A stretch of DNA of 32,150 nt from Candidatus Methylomirabilota bacterium (GTDB lineage Bacteria > Methylomirabilota > Methylomirabilia > Rokubacteriales > CSP1-6): assembly GCA_035260325.1 (NCBI GenBank), contig DATFVL010000107.1:1-32150 (forward strand). Reading direction: 5' to 3'. The stretch's first letter is position 1; each line of letters begins with the position of its first letter. The notes under the pieces are model-generated. The model searched no databases and was not told where the DNA came from. It saw only the letters and a list, made by a program, of their open reading frames with translations. The position numbers and the translations under genes were made by a program. This document shows positions 26,108 through 32,003 of this stretch, piece by piece.

Positions 26108-27206
26108 GATCGTCATCGCGGGCGGCGGCACGGGCGGCCACACGAGCCCGGGTCTCGCCGTCGCCGCGCTCCTCGCCGCGCGTGGCGTCGGCTACGCGTG
26201 GATCGGCTCGCGCGGCGGCATCGAGGCGAGCCGCGCGCCCGAGGCCGGCATCCCCTACCACGCGATCCCGACGGGCAAGCTTCGGCGCGCCATCACGTGG
26301 CGAAACGTCGTGGACCTCTTCGTCAACGTCCCGGCGGGCGCGGCGGAGGCCTTCCGGGCGCTCGGGCGCCTTCGTCCGCGAGTCGTGTTCGCGACCGGCG
26401 GATACGTCGCCGTGCCGGTCATGCTCGCGGCGGCCGCGCGCCGCATCCCGATCGTGCTGCACGAGCAGACGTCGGTTCCCGGGCTCGCCAACCGCCTGGG
26501 CGCCCGGCTCGCCCGCCGGGTGGCCGTGACCTTCGACGAGAGCACCCACCACTTTCCCGCCCGCAAGGTCGTCGTGACCGGCAACCCGCTCAGGCCCGAG
26601 CTGCGCGGCGGCTCGCCCGCGCGCGCGGCCCGGCGGTTCGGGCTCGACGCGGCGGTCCCTCTCGTTTACGTGACGGGGGGCGCGCAGGGCGCCCAGCGCA
26701 TCAACCGGGCGGTCGGGGCGAGCCTCGCGCAGCTGCTCGAGCACGCACAGATCATCCACCAGTGCGGCGACAACCCGACGACGGGCGATCGGGCGTGGCT
26801 CGAGACGCGTCGCGCGGAGCTCCCGCCGGCCCTCGCGCGGCGCTACGCGGTCGCGCCGTACGTCGGCGCCGAGCTCGCCGACGTCTACGCGGCCGCGGTG
26901 CTCGTCGTCTCCCGCGCCGGGGCCGGCACGGTGAACGAGTGCTGCCAGCTCGGCCTTCCCGCGCTCTACATCCCGTTGCCGGGGGCGCGCGGCGACGAGC
27001 AGGCGGCGAACGCCCGACTCGTCGAGCGTACCGGGGGCGCCGCCGTGCTTCCGCAGTCGGATCTCACGCCCGAACGGCTCGTCGCCGAGGTCACGGCGCT
27101 GCTCGCCGACCCGCGGCGCCTCAAGGAGATGGGCGAGCGCGCCCGCCGAATCGCCGTCCCCGACGCCACCGAGCGCCTCGTCGCGCTCCTCACCGAGCAC
27201 TCGTGA
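26097..27206 (+). CDS. murG: MurG-type UDP-GlcNAc:lipid I GlcNAc transferase
   Basis: The GTG at 26097 overlaps ddl by 11 bp, with AAGG just upstream. The 369 residues form a GT-B glycosyltransferase (family 28). IVIAGGGTGGHTSPGLAVA (5-23) is the lipid-side glycine loop. TGGYVAVPVMLAA and LHEQTSVPGLANRL (HEQ motif) are typical of MurG. The C-terminal domain has TGGAQGAQRIN and the UDP-GlcNAc site SRAGAGTVNECCQLGLPALYIPLPGA with DEQ and NA after it. MurG acts at the inner face of the membrane, making lipid II. Its usual mur/fts neighbours are absent; only ddl is linked here, so it may be an extra copy. Cys-Cys in the donor region is slightly unusual. Confidence 0.9.
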   Translation: MPAEIVIAGGGTGGHTSPGLAVAALLAARGVGYAWIGSRGGIEASRAPEAGIPYHAIPTGKLRRAITWRNVVDLFVNVPAGAAEAFRALGRLRPRVVFATGGYVAVPVMLAAAARRIPIVLHEQTSVPGLANRLGARLARRVAVTFDESTHHFPARKVVVTGNPLRPELRGGSPARAARRFGLDAAVPLVYVTGGAQGAQRINRAVGASLAQLLEHAQIIHQCGDNPTTGDRAWLETRRAELPPALARRYAVAPYVGAELADVYAAAVLVVSRAGAGTVNECCQLGLPALYIPLPGARGDEQAANARLVERTGGAAVLPQSDLTPERLVAEVTALLADPRRLKEMGERARRIAVPDATERLVALLTEHS

Positions 27207-27208
27207 GG

Positions 27209-27333
27209 GTTCCCAGGCCGGGTGCCTTGGTCGACCACGCTAGCGACCAGATCGTCGGCGGTCGTGTCCTGTGGCGCTGCGCCCGAGCGACGCCCAGAAG
27301 CTACGGGTCTCCCAAGGCACCCGGCCTGGGAAC
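27209..27333. repeat. 125-bp element bounded by a perfect 22-bp inverted repeat
   Basis: The left arm 27209-27230 (begins GTTCCCAGGC, ends GCCTTGG) is the exact reverse complement of the right arm 27312-27333 (begins CCAAGGCACC, ends TGGGAAC). They enclose an 81-bp spacer with smaller pairings such as GGTCG/CGACC. The repeat starts 2 bp after the murG stop and lies between convergent genes. No transposase and no clear target-site duplication are seen. Options are a MITE-like non-autonomous element, a large bidirectional RNA hairpin or terminator, or a structured RNA. The repeat itself is certain; its role is not. Confidence 0.9.
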
Positions 27334-27369
27334 GTCCGGCGAGCGCTCGGCGAGACTCGCGGGCGCGGG

Positions 27370-28023
27370 TCAGCGGGCGGGCGCGCGGCCGCGGAGATCC
27401 CAGCGCAGCGGGCAGCGCTCGCAGCGCGGGACCGTGCGGCAGTGCGACTTCCCCACCGCAACGAGGAGCGCGTGATACTCGTTGAACAGCGCGGGATCGG
27501 ACGGCAGATGCGCCTCGAGAAAGGCGCGCGCGGCCTCGTAGCCCGCGCCGCGAGGCAGGAGCCGGTGGCGCGCCAGCACGCGCCGGGCGTAGGCGTCGGC
27601 GACGAACACGGGTCGGCGCGCCGCGTAGAGAAGGATCGCGTCGGCCGTCTCGGGCCCGAGCCCTGGCACCGCCAGGAGGTCGCGACGGAGCGGGCCGAGC
27701 GGCTCATGGCGGAGCCGGGCGAACCCGCCCCGGTCGAGCAGCCAGCGCGTCAGGGCGAGGAGCCGCCGGGCCTTCACGCGAGGCGTGCCCGCCGGGCGGA
27801 TCACGCGCGCGAGCTTGGCCGCCGAGAGCCCCGCCAGGCGCCGCGCCGTCAGGCGCCCGCGCGCGCGAAGGGCGGCGACGGCGCGCGCCGCGTTGGTCCA
27901 CGCCGTGTGCTGGGTGAGAACCGCGCCCGCCGCGATCTCGTAGGCCGTGCGGCCGGGCCACCAGGCCTGCGGCCCGAATCGCCACGTGAGCGCCAGGTAG
28001 AGGCGGAGCAGGCGCGCCTTCAC
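27370..28023 (-). CDS. HhH-GPD DNA glycosylase, MagIII-like (endonuclease III superfamily)
   Basis: I choose GTG 28023 (217 residues, close to MagIII length); a longer frame to 28143 would overlap the divergent neighbour. The helix-hairpin-helix is VPGLGPETADAILLYA (119-134). The catalytic aspartate is Asp143 in VFVADAYARRVL. The lysine that gives Nth its lyase activity is replaced by Glu125, as in mono-functional 3-methyladenine glycosylases. Near the C-terminus Cys195, Cys201 and Cys204 (C-x5-C-x2-C) recall the endonuclease III iron-sulfur loop, but the fourth cysteine is absent, so the cluster is doubtful. It likely removes alkylated bases in base-excision repair. It converges on murG across the inverted-repeat element. 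Confidence 0.85.
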   Translation of the reverse strand: MKARLLRLYLALTWRFGPQAWWPGRTAYEIAAGAVLTQHTAWTNAARAVAALRARGRLTARRLAGLSAAKLARVIRPAGTPRVKARRLLALTRWLLDRGGFARLRHEPLGPLRRDLLAVPGLGPETADAILLYAARRPVFVADAYARRVLARHRLLPRGAGYEAARAFLEAHLPSDPALFNEYHALLVAVGKSHCRTVPRCERCPLRWDLRGRAPAR

Positions 28024-28084
28024 GCGGTCGCGCGGCGGACCGGGCACCCGTCTCCGGCCGCCGGGCCCGGCGCGCGCTGAGCCG

Positions 28085-29056
28085 ATGCTCGCCCTCATCG
28101 CCCTCCTCCAGAGCCTGACCCTGGCCGTGAGCGGACCGGCCACGTCACCCGAGTACCTCCCGATCCGCGTGGCCGAGGCCGAGGGCTACTTCACCCAGGA
28201 GGGGCTCGCCGTTACGCTGAAGACGACGCGCGCCGAGTCGGGCGCCGCCGAGGCGCTCGCTCAGGGCCAGGCCGACCTCGCGGCGACGACGCTCGAGGCG
28301 CTCCTGCGCTTCGGGCCGCGCCTGCCGGGTCAGACGCCGCGGCTCGTCTACGGGCTCAGCGCGGCGCCGCCCGTCGCCCTGCTGACCGCGATCCCCCACG
28401 CGCAGACCGTGCGCTCGGTCGAGGACCTCGCCGGCCTCCGCGTGGGCGTCACGACGCCGGGCGCCCCCGAGCACGCCTGGTTCGGCTGGCTCCTGGCCCG
28501 GCACGGCGTGAGTCTCGCCGACGTCCACCTCCTGAGCGTGGGCGCGCGCGGCCTCGTCGGCGCGATCGACTCGGGCGAGCTCCATGCGGCGCTCGTCCCC
28601 GAGCCCCTCGCGAGCCGGCTCATCGGCGAGGGCCGGGCGAAGCTCCTCGCCGACTTCCGCACCCCCGCGGCGGTCGCCGCGGCCCTCGGCAAGCAGACGG
28701 TCAACGCAGCTCTCTTCGTCCGCGCCGACCGGCGCCCGCGGGATTCCGTGCTTACCGCCCTCGCGAAAGCGCTCCTCGCCGCGGAGGAGCGCATCCGCAC
28801 GGCGAGCGCCTCGGCGCTCGCCGCGAAGCTCGACCGGCGCGTGACCGGCGCCCAGGACGAGTTCGAGGCGCGGCTCGAGACGGCGCGCGCGTGCGCCATC
28901 GCCGACGGGCGCGTGACCGTCGAGGACGTCGAGCAGACGGTCACGATCGTCCGGGCCCACACGCCGCTCCCCGCCACGCTCCGGATCCCGCGCCCCGAGC
29001 ACATGCTTCACCCCGAGCCCCTCCAGAAGGCGCTCAAGGCGCGCGCGGCGCGCTGA
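28085..29056 (+). CDS. ABC-type substrate-binding protein (NMT1/SsuA-like), orphan
   Basis: A 323-residue protein. A short hydrophobic N-terminus (MLALIALLQSLTLAVSG) is probably an export signal. The mature part follows the NMT1/SsuA pattern: EYLPIRVAEAEGYFTQEGLAVTL, then the ligand-loop region GAAEALAQGQADLAATTLEALL, then VEDLAGLRVGVTTPGAPEH and the hinge GAIDSGELHAALVPEPLA. Family members bind taurine, sulfonates, pyrimidine precursors or nitrate. No permease or ATPase gene is adjacent, so the ligand cannot be inferred. It diverges from the glycosylase gene (61-bp gap) and its 3' end overlaps the convergent maf gene by 23 bp. Confidence 0.82.
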   Translation: MLALIALLQSLTLAVSGPATSPEYLPIRVAEAEGYFTQEGLAVTLKTTRAESGAAEALAQGQADLAATTLEALLRFGPRLPGQTPRLVYGLSAAPPVALLTAIPHAQTVRSVEDLAGLRVGVTTPGAPEHAWFGWLLARHGVSLADVHLLSVGARGLVGAIDSGELHAALVPEPLASRLIGEGRAKLLADFRTPAAVAAALGKQTVNAALFVRADRRPRDSVLTALAKALLAAEERIRTASASALAAKLDRRVTGAQDEFEARLETARACAIADGRVTVEDVEQTVTIVRAHTPLPATLRIPRPEHMLHPEPLQKALKARAAR

Positions 29057-29618
29057 CGGGCACGCCGAACCCCTCGAGCAGCTCGCGCGTCTCCTCGAGG
29101 GGGAGCCCCACGACGTTGCTGTAGGAGCCGTCGAGGCGCGCCACGAGGGCGCCGCCCAGGTCCTGGATCGCGTACGCGCCCGCCTTGTCGAGGGGCGCGC
29201 CCGACGCGACGTAGGCATCGAGCGTCGCGTCAGGGTAGCGCGCCATCAGGACCCGGCTCACGACTGCCCGCGAGGCCTCCCGGCCCTGCCCGGCCTCCAC
29301 CACGGCGATCCCGGTGATCACCTCGTGCTCCCGCCCGCGGAGGCGCTGGAGCATCGCGCGCGCCTCCTCGGGCCCGGCGGGCTTGCCGAGCGCCTCGCCG
29401 TCCAGGACGACGACCGTGTCCGCCCCGAGGACGATGCCCTCGGCCACTCGGGCGGCGACGGCGCGCGCCTTGCGCGCGGCCAGCCGGGCGACGGCCTCGG
29501 GCGTCGGGTCCCCGTCGAGCGTCTCGTCGATCTCGCTCGGCACTACCTCGAACTCCCGGACGAGCCTCGCGAGCAGCTCGCGACGTCGCGGGGAGCGTGA
29601 CGCGAGAATGACCTTCAG
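29034..29618 (-). CDS. maf: Maf-family nucleoside triphosphate pyrophosphatase (apparent CTG start)
   Basis: This cytoplasmic house-cleaning enzyme hydrolyses dTTP, UTP and modified pyrimidine nucleotides. The signature KVILASRSPRRRELL lies at residues 2-16 only if translation starts at CTG 29618; the first GTG in frame (29543) would delete it, and no ATG/GTG/TTG exists upstream in frame. Further motifs: GADTVVVLDG with Asp67, GKP (78-80), DKAGAYAIQ (144-152) and GSYSNVVGLPL (164-174); the last two suit the YhdE (dTTP/UTP) subgroup. Length 194 is normal. It follows the DUF4321 gene by 19 bp and overlaps the convergent substrate-binding gene by 23 bp. Function is firm; start is inferred. Confidence 0.9.
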   Translation of the reverse strand: MKVILASRSPRRRELLARLVREFEVVPSEIDETLDGDPTPEAVARLAARKARAVAARVAEGIVLGADTVVVLDGEALGKPAGPEEARAMLQRLRGREHEVITGIAVVEAGQGREASRAVVSRVLMARYPDATLDAYVASGAPLDKAGAYAIQDLGGALVARLDGSYSNVVGLPLEETRELLEGFGVPVSAPRAP

Positions 29619-29637
29619 ACGAGCCGGCTCCGGCCGG

Positions 29638-29904
29638 CTAGAGGCGGCGGAGGGCCAGCGCCGCGATGACGATCCCGACGACGCCGACGAGGTTGATCTT
29701 GAGCGCGAGCCCGAAGGTCAGGGCGACGAAGCGGAGGTCGAGTGTCGCGGGAGGCGTCAAGCCGATCGTCGGGCCCCGGCTGATCAGGTCCTGAAGCCGC
29801 CCGGCCGGCAGGAGGCTGCCGAGCAACTCGCCGAGCAGGGAGCCGACCAGCAGGCCGGCGATGACCACCAGGAGGATCAGCTTGACGCCGTGGCCCGCCG
29901 CCAT
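29638..29904 (-). CDS. DUF4321 small membrane protein
   Basis: An 88-residue protein with two hydrophobic segments, about 8-33 (KLILLVVIAGLLVGSLLGELL) and 62-85. The central conserved stretch TIGLTPPATLDLRFVALTFGLALKINLVG matches the DUF4321 pattern, a family of unknown role often found next to maf. Here too it directly precedes maf, and it starts 10 bp after speE, so it is probably co-transcribed with the polyamine genes. No enzymatic residues are visible. Confidence 0.85.
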   Translation of the reverse strand: MAAGHGVKLILLVVIAGLLVGSLLGELLGSLLPAGRLQDLISRGPTIGLTPPATLDLRFVALTFGLALKINLVGVVGIVIAALALRRL

Positions 29905-29914
29905 ACGGCCGGGC

Positions 29915-30835
29915 TCAGGCCATGATCAGGGGGTTCGCGTCAGTGACGACCCGAGTCTGAGCGTCAACGGCCTTTCTGATGAACTTCGGCAGGCTGAAGG
30001 CGTGCTGATGGGTCTGGCCGTCCCAGTACGCCAGCGGGCCCGTCACCCGCTCGGCGATGAGCTTGTCCACGGCCGGCGTGTCCTGCCGCCGGGGATCCAC
30101 CTTCTTCGTGGCCGCGAGGAACCCCCAGGGCGTGCCGAAGCAGGAGATGAAGGTCTGGTAGCCGGCGACGACCGGGAAGACCTCGCGCAGGGTCCGGTGG
30201 ACGGTGCTGTAGAAGGCCAGCTCGCCGATCTTCGTCATGCCGGCCTGCATCGTCATCGCCCCGGCCGGGGTCAGCCGGTCGCGGACGAGCGTGTAGAATT
30301 CCTTGGTGAAGAGCATGCACGCCGGCCCCTCATCGAGGGGCTCGACGAGGTCCACGGTGATGAAGTCGAAGCGCTCGGAGGTCTTCTCGAGGTAGCCGCG
30401 GGCGTCCTCCGTCCGGACCTCGGTGCGCTTGTCGTCGAACGCCCCCCGGTGCATCTCCGGCAGGTGCTTCTTGCAGAGCTCCACCACCTCGCCGTCGATG
30501 TCCACCATGACGGCCCGGGCGATCGAGGGATACTTCAGGACCTCCCGGAGGGTGGCGCCCTCCCCACCGCCGATGACCAGGGCGCTCCGCGGGGCGCCGT
30601 CGGTGGCCAGGAGCCCGGGGTGGACCAGGGCCTCGTGGTAGATGAACTCGTCAGCCTGGCTGGACTGGATCCTGCCGTCGAGGATCAGGACTTTCCCGTA
30701 GGAGGTCGTCTCCATGATCTCGACGTGCTGAAACTTCGTCTGGGCCTCCACGACCGTCCGCTTGATGGCGTGCATGTGGCCTTCGGCGGGGGTCGTGGTC
30801 TCGAAGAACCACTTGTAGCCCTGCGGGTTGATCAC
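29915..30835 (-). CDS. speE: Polyamine aminopropyltransferase, thermospermine-synthase (ACL5)-like
   Basis: GTG 30835 overlaps the speD stop (GTGA). The 306-residue enzyme moves the aminopropyl group of decarboxylated AdoMet onto a polyamine. Seen: GKVLILDGRIQSSQADEFIYHEALVHPGLL (47-76), the nucleotide loop IGGGEGATLREVL (88-100) and VDIDGEVVELCKKHL (111-125). At the catalytic site, ordinary spermidine synthases read D-x-x-D-P-x-G-P-A; here it is DLVEPLDEGPACMLFTKEFY (162-181), with Glu165 in place of the catalytic Asp and an extra residue, as in plant-type ACL5 enzymes. C-terminal AERVTGPLAYWD also recalls ACL5. Products could be spermidine, thermospermine or agmatine-derived; family is firm, product is not. 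Confidence 0.87.
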   Translation of the reverse strand: MINPQGYKWFFETTTPAEGHMHAIKRTVVEAQTKFQHVEIMETTSYGKVLILDGRIQSSQADEFIYHEALVHPGLLATDGAPRSALVIGGGEGATLREVLKYPSIARAVMVDIDGEVVELCKKHLPEMHRGAFDDKRTEVRTEDARGYLEKTSERFDFITVDLVEPLDEGPACMLFTKEFYTLVRDRLTPAGAMTMQAGMTKIGELAFYSTVHRTLREVFPVVAGYQTFISCFGTPWGFLAATKKVDPRRQDTPAVDKLIAERVTGPLAYWDGQTHQHAFSLPKFIRKAVDAQTRVVTDANPLIMA

Positions 30836-31227
30836 CTGCCGGCGGCGAAGGCCTTGTTCACGATGGGCACCGAGGAGTTGAGGAACATGCCCCGCTGCAT
30901 CTCGACGACCGAGGTGCGCTCGGCGGAGAACTGCTCGACCAGGTAGCAGGCGGCCACCTCGGGCTGCAGGGTGTCGCCGCAGGAGAAGATGTCCACGGCC
31001 GCGTAGCGGTACTCCGGCCAGGTGTGGATGGAGAGATGGGACTCGGCGATGACGACCACGCCGCTGATACCGAAGGGGTTGAACTCATGGAAGACGACGT
31101 CGACGATCGTGGCCTGGGCCCGTCTCGCTGCCTCGACCAGGGCCCCCTTCACGGCCTCGAGGCTGTTGATCACGTCGGTGTCGCAATCAAACAGCTCGAG
31201 AAGCAGGTGTCGTCCCAGGGCGTTCAA
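30832..31227 (-). CDS. speD: S-adenosylmethionine decarboxylase proenzyme (class 1B)
   Basis: The TTG start at 31227 has AAGGGAGG (31237-31244) 9 nt upstream and gives the usual first residues (NALGRHLLLELFDCD). The 131-residue proenzyme cleaves itself at Glu62-Ser63 in AESHLSIHTWPE, turning Ser63 into the pyruvoyl cofactor. His68 and Cys83 (DIFSCGD) are at the same positions as in the Thermotoga maritima enzyme. It makes decarboxylated AdoMet, the aminopropyl donor for the overlapping speE. It heads the speD-speE-DUF4321-maf unit and has an unusual leader with a short ORF (31224-31259) and a hairpin. Confidence 0.95.
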   Translation of the reverse strand: MNALGRHLLLELFDCDTDVINSLEAVKGALVEAARRAQATIVDVVFHEFNPFGISGVVVIAESHLSIHTWPEYRYAAVDIFSCGDTLQPEVAACYLVEQFSAERTSVVEMQRGMFLNSSVPIVNKAFAAGR

Positions 31228-31259
31228 TCGAGTGGCCCTCCCTTCTGCGATCCGGCCAT
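31224..31259 (-). CDS. Putative 11-codon leader ORF overlapping the speD start
   Basis: ATG 31259 begins MAGSQKGGPLD and ends at TGA 31226-31224, which shares two bases with the speD TTG start (TTGA). AGGAGAGG at 31268-31275 is 8 nt upstream of the ATG, as good a ribosome site as any in the window. The speD Shine-Dalgarno site lies inside this ORF. The arrangement suits translational coupling or polyamine-responsive control of speD. No homologue is known to me; coding is unproven. Confidence 0.45.
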   Translation of the reverse strand: MAGSQKGGPLD

Positions 31260-31275
31260 CTACCGCACCTCTCCT

Positions 31276-31296
31276 GCGACGCGGTCATCGCGTCGC
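31276..31296 (-). promoter_or_regulatory. 8-bp hairpin in the speD leader
   Basis: GCGACGCG and CGCGTCGC pair perfectly around a 5-nt loop, giving a stable stem. On the minus strand it lies 1-8 nt upstream of the leader ORF's Shine-Dalgarno site. No T-run follows, so it is not a terminator; it may shape access to the ribosome site or stabilise the mRNA. Confidence 0.45.
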
Positions 31297-31341
31297 CGTT
31301 CCGCGCCGAAAAAATTTCGCTCTATGACAAAAACTTGATTC

Positions 31342-31370
31342 ACTGTATGGCCCACGTTTTTCGATTGCAA
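31342..31370 (-). promoter_or_regulatory. Candidate sigma-70 promoter for speD
   Basis: On the minus strand TTGCAA (31370-31365) and TACAGT (31347-31342) are 17 bp apart, each matching 4 of 6 consensus bases. They lie in the only A+T-rich patch of the window (about 31305-31390), with A/T runs just upstream of the -35. Transcription would start near 31335, leaving a leader of about 108 nt. Confidence 0.45.
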
Positions 31371-31477
31371 GAAAAAAACACCATTTCGGGCCCCGTCGGC
31401 GGCCCGGAAGGCGGCTCGCGGCGCCCGCGCGACGCCGCTCCGAGCCCCTGCCGCGGCCCCCGATCCGCACTTTCCTC

Positions 31478-31505
31478 TTGCATCCGGTCGCGCGGCCGGT
31501 AGAGT
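31478..31505 (+). promoter_or_regulatory. Weak candidate promoter for arginine decarboxylase
   Basis: TTGCAT (31478-31483) and TAGAGT (31500-31505) are 16 bp apart, matching 3 and 4 of 6 consensus bases. Transcription would start about 6 nt before the ATG at 31518, leaving almost no leader. AAGGA (31510-31514) is only 3 nt from the ATG. Low confidence. Confidence 0.25.
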
Positions 31506-31517
31506 GACGAAGGATCG

Positions 31518-31997
31518 ATGTCGAAGACGGTCACGATGGCGGCGGCGGCGGTCGGCAGCGCGGAAGGCGGCTCTCCGCTCAACGCCTTCGACAACGCGCT
31601 GCTGGCGGCGGGCCTCGGCAACGTCAACCTCATCAAAGTCTCGAGCATCATCCCGCCCGACGTCACGATCGTGGACCTTCCGAAAATCAAGCCGGGCGCG
31701 CTCATCCCGACGGCGTACGCCGCGATGACGAGCGACGTGCCCGGCCAGACGGTAGCCGCCGCCGTCGGCTACGCGCTGCCCGACGACGCGTCGAAGCCCG
31801 GCGTCATCATGGAGTTCCACGATGCCGCCACGCGCCGGGACGCCGAGCGGGCGGTCCGCGCGATGCTCGAGGAGGCGTTCTCCGTCCGGGGCGAGCCGAT
31901 TCGCGAGCTGAAGGTCTTCGCCGTCGAGCACACGGTCGCGCGCGTCGGGTGCGTCCTGGCCGCGGTCGTCCTGCTCGCCGAAGAAGACCTCGCGTAG
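31518..31997 (+). CDS. pdaD: Pyruvoyl-dependent arginine decarboxylase
   Basis: A 159-residue proenzyme converting arginine to agmatine. LNAFDNALLAAGLGNVNLIKVSSIIPP spans residues 21-47 and is the family signature; cleavage between Ser42 and Ser43 would make Ser43 the pyruvoyl group. Glu99 in VIMEFHD is the likely catalytic acid by analogy with the Methanocaldococcus enzyme. Length is typical for archaeal and bacterial PvlArgDC. It is divergent from speD and 6 bp upstream of an agmatinase-like gene, which together supply putrescine. No PLP-type decarboxylase is in the window. Confidence 0.93.
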   Translation: MSKTVTMAAAAVGSAEGGSPLNAFDNALLAAGLGNVNLIKVSSIIPPDVTIVDLPKIKPGALIPTAYAAMTSDVPGQTVAAAVGYALPDDASKPGVIMEFHDAATRRDAERAVRAMLEEAFSVRGEPIRELKVFAVEHTVARVGCVLAAVVLLAEEDLA

Positions 31998-32003
31998 CGG
32001 CGC

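Noticed and set aside
31224-31259. Homology of MAGSQKGGPLD to the mammalian AdoMetDC leader peptide MAGDIS
   Set aside because: Only the first three residues agree; this is likely coincidence, so only the architecture is reported.
31260-31931. Minus-strand open frame across the pdaD gene and control region
   Set aside because: Overlaps a clear arginine decarboxylase and the promoter region; no motif, shadow-like composition.
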